The notes below the pieces were generated by a model. It was given only the letters and a program-made list of their open reading frames with translations. It searched no databases and had not been told where the DNA came from. Position numbers and translations under genes: made by a program. 64,000 nucleotides of DNA from Phaeoceros laevis (lineage: Eukaryota; Anthocerotophyta; Anthocerotopsida; Notothyladales), in contig JBNGIQ010009390.1 in the NCBI GenBank assembly GCA_049999765.1, positions 1 through 64,000 on the forward strand, written 5' to 3'. Positions 32,263 through 43,267 of the stretch are shown here, piece after piece (position 1 is the first letter of the stretch; the number at the start of each line of letters is the position of its first letter).

Positions 32263-32492
32263 GTCTGTGGCGGAGTCTTGATAGGAAGCATTTGTATGTG
32301 GGGACGTAGGCTAATGCCGCTATTCTGGCACACATTCATCGTTCTCCATAGCTGGACTCAATCAAGCTCCCCAGGCCTTCCGCCTCTTCCCTTGTATCGG
32401 TCTTCTCTCAAGAGTGCACACGTCAGGTCCAACTGCCAGAATCTAATCCGGAAGGAAAGCGTCACATGCGCTTACCAGTTCACCGGTTCTCA

Positions 32493-35330
32493 AGCAACTA
32501 ACAAAACGGCTGTGCAGTTACATGGCCGACCGCGTCCTCTCTTCTGAGTGAGTACCGTGTTTATTACTCTGTCCTCGTGACACCCTGTTCATCGCTTGTC
32601 ACGGGTCCTTCCACGGTTCCACCGGACGGTCCTGCCGTGCCAGAAAACGCCCCAGGGACTTGAGGCGGGCAAAGCTGTCGTCACATGATCTGCTGTGAGC
32701 ATCTACCGGCATCAAACAGCTTAACCCTTTCCCATGGGCGCTGCCTGTTAACACCAATTTTCTCCGGCTCATCCCAATGACCTGCCAGGAACTTGATGCT
32801 CACTAATGGGGCATGGCTCCACCACTGCCTTGATGAACTGCTGACTATAAATCTCCTAAAGGTGCTTACGAGGAGGTGGGTGAACTGAACTGCACCATCT
32901 CCTCCTGCAAAAAAACTCTTTAGCTGCTTGCGGTCCTCATTGCTCACGGGAACCAATTGAATTAATCAGAGCATTCCGTGCTACTGCGACTACCTTTGGA
33001 GGGCCTTATGCAATGAATAAAGCTTTTATCCTCCTACCTGCCACGTCTTGCACAAAACAGTTAACTGCCTACAAACATGTCATGCTTCAGTCCTCTTTCT
33101 CTAGACTTTTTGACTAAGTGCTTTCCTTGTGGTCAGAGCTCCTCACCTCTGCAGATGCGTTTCAGGAGAAAGCAAAAGTAACACGGGTGGCCATCTGCTC
33201 ATATACAGAAACAGCTTTTCTGCTCAGCATAGCCTACATAGCCCATGTCAGCACATCCCCTCCTGTAATCAAACTGCCCATACAACATGAATGCATCTTT
33301 CAACCTACACACATCCACTAGGCCCAGCAGTATGTCAGATCCCTGTCCTCTATACAGTCTGCAGCTAGACTTGAGTAGGGTTACAGTTACACCCGAGCTG
33401 GCAGAACACCCAATTGATTTTTGCTTCCCTTAAGATAGATCCTCCAGTACAAAATTCATCAAACAAGCAATGGCCACCACTGCACACCCCTTGCTACGAT
33501 GATATCTGTTTTTTCCTTTCCAAGAACTCCCTTAAGTTACGCCAGTAACCAAACATGCTTAGATTCTCAGTGACCACCAGAGGTGTCCCACCACGAGTGC
33601 CCAAGAGACCACATGCCAATGCTAGCTTCTTAGCATGTCCGCAAAATTCCTCTTCCACCTATGCAGGGTACGTTCCGCAGGACCAATTCCGTGTGCGATG
33701 GCCTTCTTATTTCAGCCAAACATCCAGCTCAATGCCCACGACCGCATACTCCTGCCAACTTGCTCAACCTTTCAGTCCTTCATACATGTCACCTTCGCCA
33801 AGGACAGGCATACAAATGCGATAGCATGCTGCCCCGTCCTTCCCCACGTCTTGACTCTCCTTGACGAGGCCCTCGTTACCTCATGCTAGGAGAATTGAAG
33901 GAGGGACGGAGATTTACTTATCGTGCTTGCAGTAGTAGCATCGTTACCCTGACGACCGTTCTGCGTCATCCATGAATGACGAAAACGGGTTTCTCGACCG
34001 TGCCCACTCGTAGCAAATCCAGCTGTCATAACACGGCATCCTTTGTCTTGTAGCGAGGTGGTAAGCACTTCGCGTGCATCTTGCAAGCTGTCACATTCAA
34101 CACAAATCAAACTCGCGCAGCTTACCAAGCGAACAAGTCTGGCTGAGGTCCACTCTCCAGCATCACTATGTATGCACTTGCCATGTCAGGTTCAGGAGAC
34201 CGGGAACGTTCCTCCTGTTGCCTATCATCCCATAGGGTCCAAAACAAGCTGTCGCCACAAGAGCTCCTGCCGTGCTCTCCCTCTATATTTAGAGCACTCA
34301 CTTAGCTCCCCAGACAGCCCAGACGACTAGACGGCTGCAGCTCCTGCTCACTGCTGTTCCTCCAAACAGTTGCAGGCGCTAATTCTGAGAACCTTGGCAC
34401 ACACATGGACCAGCATGAGCGCAGTACAACAAAGTCAAGCAGGTTGTAACCAGGAACCGGAGTAGGTTACAGTGACCGCTCTTGGAAGAGAAAATCCACT
34501 GCATTCGGCCATCGACCTAGTGCGCGAGTAGGCTGCAGTTGCGGCCATGTAAAGCTGGAAGTTGCAACCTGTCTCGGCACATTTCCATCGGGAGCCAGTG
34601 AGAGCTGCATCCTCTATATATGTAGTTCATAGCACACTTTTTGGCATAGCCTGAGGACCGCGAGGGCCCTGCAGGACAAAACTTGAGCTTCATGATGACC
34701 GTCATCCCTTCTCTTCTCCACGAAGAATAGGACGACTGGAACACTGGAACAGCCCGTGGAGAGCTGGCCGGCGGTTCGAGCTTCTAACCGTCGCTTTCAC
34801 ACGTGGACTAGACTAGTCAACTGGGTTTCAAAATTTGGAGAATTACTGTACGCGCGTTCCTTAATACGAGGGACGGTGAACAGGAGCGGTTGGTCACTGT
34901 TGGTGGGCTCCCCTCTCATCTGGTTGCAGCTGTCCAGTTTGCCAGTGTGCCGGCTAACACAGATCTGGCAGTGTCAATCCTTTGCCTGAGCTGGTAACCT
35001 GCAACGCATCCAGCTTCGGGAATGCGTAGTAACCAGCCGGCTTCTTGGAGCTGGTCAGATCCAGCAGCACGTTGAGCAAGCTCTGCTTCCAGACGAGGAT
35101 GCATCGGCCATTACCCATTTCGCGCAATCTGTGATGTTGCAGGAATAGCTTGAGCAGCAGGATGAGGTCATGGAACGCGGGCCGGGGAAGTAGGATGGCG
35201 ATCAGCACCGGTACCCCCGCCGATGTTCGGACAAGATGGAGTCATATGATAACGCTCTACCTGGTGGTGGTGATTCTTGCCAGCTACGTAGGTTTGGATT
35301 TCTATACGCATCATAGCGGCGGCCTTCCAA
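32493..35330. repeat. Right copy of the segmental duplication around SEC3
   Basis: Direct repeat of 23247-25613, about 9.2 kb away, plus a private insertion at about 33230-34040. On the minus strand it carries decayed fragments (for example RGLKHDMFVGS, PPR-like, near 33090 and SLFWTLWDDRQQ near 34250). Unlike the left copy it runs into a complete FkbM-like gene, so it is probably the parental side. Confidence 0.85.
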
Positions 35331-36202
35331 ATTGTGACAGGGAGGCGGTGAAGAAAAGCCTGGAGACACCCGAAGCCTTCATTTGCAGCCGGTTGGAGGG
35401 GCACTATGACACCCAATTGAGCTCCTGGAACAGATCCAAGGGGGATCCGTGGCGGCAGCTGAAATGGGTCGGGGAGCCTGCCTTCTGCAAGGTCAGGGGC
35501 CAGCTGATCGAGAAGATAGACCCGTGGAACAACTTCAGGAGAGGGTGGGCTCTGAAACACGCCACCGACGTGGAAGATAGGATGCACATTATGCCCTGGC
35601 TATACGGAAGCAAGGTGGATCTGAATGCCCGACCCAGAAGGGTTTACCTGGATCTGGGTGCCAACACCTTCTCCAGCAGCATACAGTGGTTCACGCACAT
35701 GTACCCCTGCGACTTCACCGAGATTCATGCCTTCGAGAGGGACCAGAAGCTGCTCAAAGTTCCCACCACAGGGTTCGATGAGAACAGCAACTACGCGGAT
35801 CCCAACACAGGGTCCATCAGGCTCAAGAAGAGGGCACAATTCCCTCAGTGGATGCTGGACAGGATCCATGTCTACTACAACTTCGTGGCTGATGAGGATG
35901 ACAGGAGCACAGCTTCTATCAACATCACTCGGTTCGTCAAGGAAGAGCTCAAGCTCAAGGCGGATGACACTCTGGTGGTGAAGATGGACATCGAGGGCGC
36001 TGAGTGGGCTATTTTGAAGCGCTGGATGAACGACCCTGAGATGGTTGCAATGGTTGATGAGCTTTTTGTGGAAATTCACTACGATGATAAAAGTATGTGG
36101 GACTTCCACTGGGCCAGGTTTGCACCTAGGAAGAGACAGGATGCCAAGCTGCTGCTTGCTGAGTTGCGGTGGAAGGGTATTTATGCTCATTTTTGGCCAT
36201 GA
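35162..36202 (+). CDS. FkbM-like methyltransferase family membrane protein, paralogue 2
   Basis: Intronless; 346 residues from the ATG at 35162, or 335 from the ATG at 35195, which aligns with an internal MAI of the paralogue at 21985-23040. One membrane helix (MITLYLVVVILASYVGLDF) is followed by a lumenal domain with RVYLDLGANTFSSSIQWF (SAM loop), FTEIHAFERD, VVKMDIEGAEWAIL (the canonical FkbM DIEGAE form) and a GIYAHFWP tail. Conserved cysteines (NCDREA, ICSRL, FCKVRGQLIEK) suggest disulfides. The 5' part and upstream DNA are duplicated at 23247-25613. Substrate unknown; a secretory-pathway methyltransferase is the best inference. Confidence 0.85.
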   Translation: MRSWNAGRGSRMAISTGTPADVRTRWSHMITLYLVVVILASYVGLDFYTHHSGGLPNCDREAVKKSLETPEAFICSRLEGHYDTQLSSWNRSKGDPWRQLKWVGEPAFCKVRGQLIEKIDPWNNFRRGWALKHATDVEDRMHIMPWLYGSKVDLNARPRRVYLDLGANTFSSSIQWFTHMYPCDFTEIHAFERDQKLLKVPTTGFDENSNYADPNTGSIRLKKRAQFPQWMLDRIHVYYNFVADEDDRSTASINITRFVKEELKLKADDTLVVKMDIEGAEWAILKRWMNDPEMVAMVDELFVEIHYDDKSMWDFHWARFAPRKRQDAKLLLAELRWKGIYAHFWP

Positions 36203-36858
36203 TAAATTTTATTTGCCTCATGATAGATTGTAGACTAACTTCATTCCTGCGATTCTTACACTGTTGAGCATTTCTGAGGTATAAAGTAGAACATGCAAGT
36301 TTCTCTGAGCTGGAGACACCTGGGGAGTGACACACCCTGATGTGATGCCGTGAGGAAAATCATCTGCATAGGAATTGAGACTGGTTCCGAGACAGCAGCC
36401 TTTACACCCTGTCGCTCGTGCTCACTATTCATCGTCAGGGTACTCTTCCTGTAAATCCTGTTTCTCTCTATTCCAGCAGTTTCAGGGATGACTCGTACCT
36501 GCAAATTTTTTGAGGGAAACAGATGCAAGGCCCTCAAGGAAATAACTTGAAGGGGTTTGGGAGACATTGCCTCATGGCTGGTTGGGTGGTTGTGCAAATT
36601 CCTGCTCTTCACAAGAGAGGTAGTAGGACCTTGTTGGAATTCGCTGTCCTATATCAAAGGTGTTCGTTTCATGTTCAGTAGAGCGAGGTGAAAGCTCCTT
36701 CCGATCAAATTGCAAGCACATCTGTCGCGTTCAAGGTTGTTTCCTGCCTTAAGGATTGTATGAAGGACCGCAACGTAAGGCCGACTTATCCTAAGCAACA
36801 CCGTCAGGCTTCCGGCCAGACGAGTTCCCCGGGCAGACGAGCATCGGCCATCAACGAA
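36203..36858. other. Intergenic region
   Basis: I see nothing beyond the presumed 3' UTR of the FkbM-like gene. Confidence 0.35.
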
Positions 36859-37100
36859 GATGGCGCTGAAAAGACAGAGATCGGGCGTGACCGATGACTT
36901 CCTGGGCGATTGCCGGCTGGAGACCATTCGGCCGTTCCCCTTTCTGCAAGAAAACCCAATTGGGACTCAAGAGGGACGTCGTGCAGCTTGCCCAAGATTT
37001 GTTTGCAAGTCTCAGCAATGCTGAGTGCTGTGACATCCGCTTCCTGTGCAAAGATGGAGCCGGGCTGCATGCGTCCCGGCTCCTACTTGAGGCATACATA
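36859..37100 (+). pseudogene. BTB/POZ domain fragment with a frameshift
   Basis: It opens with ATGGCGCTGAAAAGACAG (MALKRQRSGVTDDF) and after one frame change near 36950 continues as DVVQLAQDLFASLSNAECCD, IRFLCKDGAGLHASRLLLEA, the start of a BTB fold (strand, CDIRF, then H-x-SRLLL). Coding similarity ends near 37095, possibly at an exon boundary. Downstream is simple repeat sequence (ATATGAAGGCA). It may be the 5' exon of the BACK/SPRY gene at 41612, now separated from it, or an independent relic. Confidence 0.55.
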
Positions 37101-37403
37101 TTTGCCTTCAGGCATATGAAGGCAATATGAAGGCATATGAAGCTGCACATGAAGGCAACTTCGGCAGTTTGTTGTTGGGCGAGACCTTTCGGCCCCTTCC
37201 GGGATCGCTCTAACAAGTTAGCTTCCACATAGTTGTGACACTTCATTTCGTCCTAGTGTGGTTTTTCCTCGTCACACACTGGAAATATATTTCTTCTTCT
37301 TCTTCTTCCAAGCAGGTTGGAATGCGTGTAGATAGATACTGTAGATAGAGATGAAGGCAACCTAACGCCGGCAGGTTTCCCGAACCCTGTCAATGCTGAA
37401 TAT

Positions 37404-37423
37404 TTAGGGTTAGGTTTATATAC
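37404..37423 (+). promoter_or_regulatory. Telo-box and TATA of the eS30 gene
   Basis: TTAGGGTTAGG (reverse telo-box, 37404-37414) is followed directly by TTTATATAC (37415-37423), about 230 bases before the eS30 coding exon. Telo-boxes are typical of plant ribosomal-protein promoters. Confidence 0.6.
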
Positions 37424-37617
37424 TCCCCCCTTCAGCTGAGGGCCTTCTTTCGCGAGCACGGACTCTCTGCAGCGTGGCTTGGCGCCTGGCGAACGCTCTT
37501 GTCTCCATCTGGTTGATTGCAGCTTGCAGCCATGAGTGCGTTCCTCCCCTTGTTGGCGCACTGCCCGTTCTGGATAACTTGACGTTGTGAGACTTCGGTG
37601 GTTTCTGAGGATGATGA

Positions 37618-37945
<328 letters not shown>

Positions 37946-38671
37946 ATCAAATCCCCGTGCAGGCTGGTCTGGCTACTCTGCTCAGGCGACCTAATTTTTG
38001 GCTGGGCGATTTGAGAGCCTGCCTGCTGTAAACATGGACAGTAGACTGAAGGCCATATGTGCCTGTGTTGAGTTTTAGAAGGGCCTTGTTGCCCAACGCG
38101 CAATCTTGTTCCGTGTCTGCTTGTCGTGTCTGCCCTGTGATGTGGGTTATGATGATCCACAGAGACCATGGTTTGGGTCATTGCTTTTTTGCCGAAGGGT
38201 TTGGATTGTGGAAGGGACCTGAAGACCCCATCGGCTATGTTATCCGATGTAGCGGTGACGAGAGACTAAATTTGCTCCTGGTCCATGAGGCAGCTGTGTC
38301 TGCTTTCCGTTTGGCACCTCATCAGGCACCCTCTGATGCTGCAAAAAACGTTGCACACGTGGTTGCCTTTCATGGTGGCCATGCCACTGCTGTAAATGAG
38401 GATAGTTGCAGTGCTAGTTAGCATTCGGGGCAGCCCAAAAGCTTCCAAATGGCAGAAACTTTCAACTGTTTCAGGTTTGGAAATTCCCGACAAAGTTTAT
38501 AGATCATATTTGACCGGCATGAGTCTGCATGACACGGGGTCACCGTCTAGCCTATGGTACTACTGTATAGACGTCCATTGTTTCGGACCACTTATCCTAA
38601 TAAGCCATCCACACTGCGGCGTCGTCAGGTTTTCGAGTAGTCGAGTTGCCGCACACTGACGGAGTTGCTGC

Positions 38672-38912
38672 TGCGTCCCTCATCCACGGGCAAAAAGTGC
38701 GTCCCTCATCCACGGGCAAAAAGTAGGCCTGCACTTTGCAATGTACCGGGTTCCACCCCGGTGGAACCCGGTCCTTGTATCCCCGTCCCCTTGGCACACA
38801 TCATGCATGCCGTAAGCTGATGCATGGCGTAGCTGATGCATGGCATAGCATGCGCGCTTTTGCTGATGCATGGCATAGCATGCGCGCTTTTGCTATGCTA
38901 TGCCATTCCCCT
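38672..38912. repeat. Short direct repeats and a perfect hairpin
   Basis: A 26-bp unit (TGCGTCCCTCATCCACGGG plus CAAAAAG) occurs twice (38672-38723). A 13-bp perfect inverted repeat ACCGGGTTCCACC/GGTGGAACCCGGT with a 2-base loop lies at 38745-38772. A unit of about 31 bp with TGATGCATGGCATAGCATGC then occurs twice, with partial copies (38818-38912). Confidence 0.85.
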
Positions 38913-39074
38913 GCCTGGCATATCGCCTATCCCAACCCCGTCTCACCGTTCACCGTTTTTTCTTTACCCGTTCGCCATTCTCCCTACAAGCATTCCCGTT
39001 GGCATTATCCCGTTAACTCTTTGGGCTATCCCGATTTTTGAGCTCATCCTACGCCACTTCCATACCTCGTTAAC

Positions 39075-39474
39075 NNNNNNNNNNNNNNNNNNNNNNNNNN
39101 NNNNNNNNNNNNNNNNNNNNNNNNNNNNNNNNNNNNNNNNNNNNNNNNNNNNNNNNNNNNNNNNNNNNNNNNNNNNNNNNNNNNNNNNNNNNNNNNNNNN
39201 NNNNNNNNNNNNNNNNNNNNNNNNNNNNNNNNNNNNNNNNNNNNNNNNNNNNNNNNNNNNNNNNNNNNNNNNNNNNNNNNNNNNNNNNNNNNNNNNNNNN
39301 NNNNNNNNNNNNNNNNNNNNNNNNNNNNNNNNNNNNNNNNNNNNNNNNNNNNNNNNNNNNNNNNNNNNNNNNNNNNNNNNNNNNNNNNNNNNNNNNNNNN
39401 NNNNNNNNNNNNNNNNNNNNNNNNNNNNNNNNNNNNNNNNNNNNNNNNNNNNNNNNNNNNNNNNNNNNNNNNNN
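39075..39474. other. Assembly gap (400 N) flanked by a 33-bp direct repeat
   Basis: The same CTCATCCTACGCCACTTCC-ATACCTCGTTAAC sequence stands on both sides (39042-39074 and 39475-39507). The gap may be an artefact of unmerged overlapping contig ends, or a collapsed tandem array. Confidence 0.9.
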
Positions 39475-39545
39475 CTCATCCTACGCCACTTCCATACCTC
39501 GTTAACTCCATTTCTTTTACACAACTCGAGTGAGGAGTCGCCATC

Positions 39546-39730
39546 ACCGCACGTAAGTAGTTAGAAGTCAAACTCAGTATTGAGTTTGACTTGTTCAAAC
39601 TCATTAATCATTTTTCGCCTACAAACTAGTTACTCACTAGTGACAACCGCACGTAAGTAGTTAGAAGTCAAACTCAGTATTGAGTTTGACTTGTTCAAAC
39701 TCATTAATCATTTTTCGCCTACAAACTACT
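39546..39730. repeat. 100-bp tandem duplication with internal hairpins
   Basis: Two copies of a unit of about 85 bases start at ACCGCACGTAAG (39546 and 39646). Each contains the inverted repeat AAGTCAAACTCA/TGAGTTTGACTT with a 4-base loop (39565-39592 and 100 bases later). Confidence 0.88.
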
Positions 39731-40059
39731 CACTATTGTCACTAGTAACACGCTTGTACTTGTTGCTCACGTACAGCCAGTATAGAGGGCAGTCCACGTA
39801 CGTGCAGTAGATGTAAACGAAACCAAGCGTTGGAGGCATTTGTTCGCCCTTTCGCGAGGCAAAATGCAGCTACCGAGAAGCAACGTGCTTGCAAAACATG
39901 TAATACATGTTCAGAGATGCTGCAACGCAAGTATGCAACCCGACCACAAGAGCCTGCAACCGGATGAGACGGGGCCACAAGGCCAGATGAGCTTCCTACT
40001 ACTCATCCCGGTGAGCTTCCTACTACTCATCACGGTGGTGTGCACAGGAAACGCACTAT

Positions 40060-41621
40060 GTGCTGATGACATTCAATGATTTTAATCCAGGAATTCATGA
40101 TGACATAGCCAGCAAAGATGCGTCCAGGGGGAGTACTGGCCAGTATGGGGATGATGACGAGTTTGAGACGGATGGTATCTCACTTTGGGCAGCTTACTTA
40201 AATGATCCCACATACTTATTTTGTGATGTTCAGAACGTATTGGCTGGTGAATTTTACATGAACGAGACCGAAGGGAGGCTGTGAATGTGGAGATGAAGAT
40301 CTCGATTGAGTTCAGTATTTTGGTGAAACTTCAAGTTGATCCCATTAGCATGCACAGAGGGAATCTGTCGTCCTCAACGGCTCATAGGCGTATGAAGTCT
40401 CTTGTAAGCTTATTTCTTCAAGCTGTGGAGGAGGGGACTGGATATTATGGGGAAGTACGTGGTATCCGAATGAGCACTGCAAGGCACAATTCTTGGCGAC
40501 GGTTTTGTACAGCAAGGTTACAGTGCACATCTAGGACTGATGGTCACCCGTGTGCTCGTACTTTTTAGGGAAACCGAATTATTCAACGACAGTCACATTC
40601 CAGACTGCCAATTGAGCGGTTTGCTTGTTTTGGATCAATGCATATAAAATTTGATTTGATGGCCTGTACAGCCGATCTAACTCTTCATCATGGTTGTGCA
40701 CATGCTCAGCCAAAGCATCGTAAAAATGCTTTATGTCCACAAACAAGTGAGGCTTTCAGAATGCTTTTGGAAATAGGCCTCATCAAAAGAGGACGACATA
40801 CACTACACCAAGTGCACTTTTGGTCAATGTACTATGCAAAGGAAGTGTACATGCGGGACCTCAACCAACTCAAGTCGTCTGAGCTCTTTGTGCAAGAGCT
40901 TGCAGATGAGGGCTTCAAGGTTCTCGTTTCCAAAGACAACCAGGAGGTTCAAGCTTTGGGCTTCATCACCCCATTCTTCACCGAAATTGGGCCTAACAAC
41001 ATAACGGAAATCTCCATTGACTCGACTTTCAAGACCAATGATTTGCGATTTGAACTTTTTGTGGTTCATTGTAACCATGGTGGGTATGGCTTACCGGTGG
41101 CTTACATGTTCTTTTGCACTACTGCTCATGGTGGTGCAACTAGTAGTACTGTACAAGAGTCTACTCCCAACACTCGTATGGAGACTTTGTACCACTTTTT
41201 CAGTTCGCTGCAGCAAGAAGGTCTCAATCCATGTTTCGTTGTGGTGGACAAAGACTTAGGTCAAATTGGTGCCATCAAGCAAGCATGGTTTAACTTGGTA
41301 AAGATTCAGATATGTGTATGGCACGCAAACCAAGCAATCCAGAGAAAGTTGAAGCAAAAGCAAGCTACTGCAACACGATACAATGACTGGTAACATGCAT
41401 AGTTTCATTGATGCTACATGGTTTCCAATTTCATCCACATTCCAATTTCAACCATGCTTGTCCAAGCTCCGGTTGGCAACATCATTGAAACCTACAAGTT
41501 CGTCATGGAGAGGCTGGCTATTCACATGGCTTGGAAGCTGAGGTACGCCAAGTTGGACATGAATCATATTAGGGCTCTGTCTCTGGAGTTCTGTCTCTCT
41601 ACGTTTCGGCAGGAGTGCTAA
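40060..41621 (+). pseudogene. Mutator-like (MULE) transposase, broken
   Basis: The core (40638-41393) shows the MULE transposase domain: NITEISIDSTFKTNDLRFEL (first catalytic Asp region), GLPVAYMFF, CFVVVDKDLGQIGAIKQAW (second Asp) and ICVWHANQAI (C/D-x2-H block). The same frame runs upstream to about 40281 through a TAG at 40566-40568. It includes a Cys/His segment (RRFCTARLQCTSRTDGHPC) that may be a zinc-binding DNA-binding domain. An earlier acidic piece (GISLWAAYLNDPTYLF, 40060-40284) is in another frame. After the TAA near 41391, a related stretch continues in a third frame to 41621. It is a decayed copy; no terminal inverted repeats were found. Confidence 0.78.
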
Positions 41622-42573
41622 CGACTCCAAGTTTTCTCTGACGGAATACCTGTGGTTGAGACTCATCCTGCTATGGGCCGCATCTAAAGTGTCTGTGGAA
41701 GCAGAGAAGGCCCTGGGCCTTTATTTGCCTGATGATGGTTTTCTACTTCTTGAGGACTCCAAGGCTGCAAAAGGTTTGAGGCAAGCCCGGAGGTTCTGTC
41801 CAAAGGGGATGGCCTCGTTTGTGGATCCTGGGCTTATCAGTCAGGTGAAGGAACAGATTGCCAAGCTGGACCATCTGGAGGGGGGAGTCAAATTCAAGTG
41901 CATCCATCCGCAGATTCTGAGCAAGATAGTCGAACCTCTCGACATCATCCCTCCTTCCATGTTGAATGGCGCCTACAAGTCTCAAGCGTGTGAGATAGGG
42001 CAAGGGGCTGTGATGAAATGGGTCACGTCATCTGCCTCCTTGCTGGTCCTTGAACAAGGATGTGTCTTGGCAAATCCGGTTCTTGGCTACTCTGCACTCC
42101 CAGGAACCTTCGTCACAGGAAGCTTCATCGTATGCTCGAACTCCTACGGTGCAAGATGCGAAAACCATACAGCCTGGTCCATGATGACCATGCATAGGAG
42201 CAGCGGTGTGTTCGAATGGGAAGTGACAGCTGAGGAACCATGTGTGGGTCTCGTTGTTGGAATAGGTGTTTTCAAGAGTGCTTCCCAGTATCCGTTTCAC
42301 GATGGATGGGGTCTTTGCAGTACTGGCATTCTCGTCCACGATGCTGACTTCTTGATGGCAAAGAAATATGGAAAGCCATTTGGTGAAAGGACAGGCTCTG
42401 TAGTCCGAGTTCACTTGGACATGACCACGAGAACCTGTGCATTCACCATTGATGGTCAGAGGTTTGGTGACGGATTTTTTAACTTGCCCCATCAATTGTT
42501 TCCAGCAGTTGCCCTATGCAAAGGGAAAGTCCGAGTGAAGTTGGTGTCTGATCCCGACGTTGTCAGCATATGA
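41612..42573 (+). CDS. BACK-like plus B30.2/SPRY domain protein
   Basis: The exon opens after a GGCAG acceptor at 41611 and has no good ATG near its start (the first conserved part lies before any Met), so upstream exons are missing or lost. The N-terminal 100 residues (FSLTEYLWLRLILLWAASKV) resemble a BACK domain of BTB proteins. Residues about 175-310 form a SPRY domain: GVFEWEVTAEEPCVGLVVGI, HDGWGLCSTGILVHDADF, GSVVRVHLDMTTRTCAFTID, LFPAVALCKGKVRVKL. SPRY domains bind protein partners. With BTB-BACK such proteins often serve as CUL3 adaptors, and a BTB fragment lies 4.5 kb upstream on the same strand. A MULE relic directly precedes it. Confidence 0.7.
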
Positions 42574-43267
42574 GGCGTTTGCAGAGGTGGTGGTGGCTGC
42601 AGTTTGGGTGCTCCGTTGTCTTACAGCTGAGCCAGCCCATTGTGCAGAAAATGAACTGCTTTCGGACATGCTCAAACGATCATTTTCACACAGACGACGC
42701 CATTCCTTGTCTGTAACTATGTGTGCCGAGATGCTTTCCCAGGAGTCTGGTGGCCGACGTCCCGAGTGGTGAGAATTCCGATTCAGGCTGGGCAAGCCGA
42801 TTTGGTTGTTAGCACAGAGCCACCTTCTTCACGTTACGTGTAGTGGAGCCCATCTGCCTGGTGGGGTCTTCTTCCCTGAAGGTTAGATTCCCAGATGCTG
42901 TCCTCTCGACAGTGGAGGTTAGAAGGACTCTGTACCGTCTTCTGTTACCGGTTTCATTCTCCAAGCATGAGCTCGTGATTTATTTGCTGTACTAGTCCAA
43001 ATGTCCCGGGGTATGTCGAAGGGTTGTTGAGGGAGTGCTCCAAAGTCCCAGCCACCTGCCTGGGTTCCTGAATTTCTTTGCGAGTTTCAGCGCCAGCAGT
43101 TGGCAGATTCAAACTTCAAACGGTGACAGTGTCATTGCTGGCGCAGGTCAGAGCCAGGGTTTGGTGTATATATGGGACGTTGTGGTCCCATTTGCAGTGG
43201 TTTGACGATGAGCAGGTAGGAGGAGAGTTAATTGAACGTGGTCGAATCTTGTATGAATTCCCAGGCT
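42574..43267. other. Intergenic region between SPRY and LRR genes
   Basis: I see no coding signature. It should hold the SPRY 3' UTR and the LRR promoter. Confidence 0.4.

Noticed and set aside
35600-36190. 196-codon minus-strand frame
   Set aside because: Antisense shadow of the second FkbM-like gene.
38059-38421. 120-codon plus-strand frame after eS30
   Set aside because: No domain, overlaps the presumed 3' UTR, no splice support.
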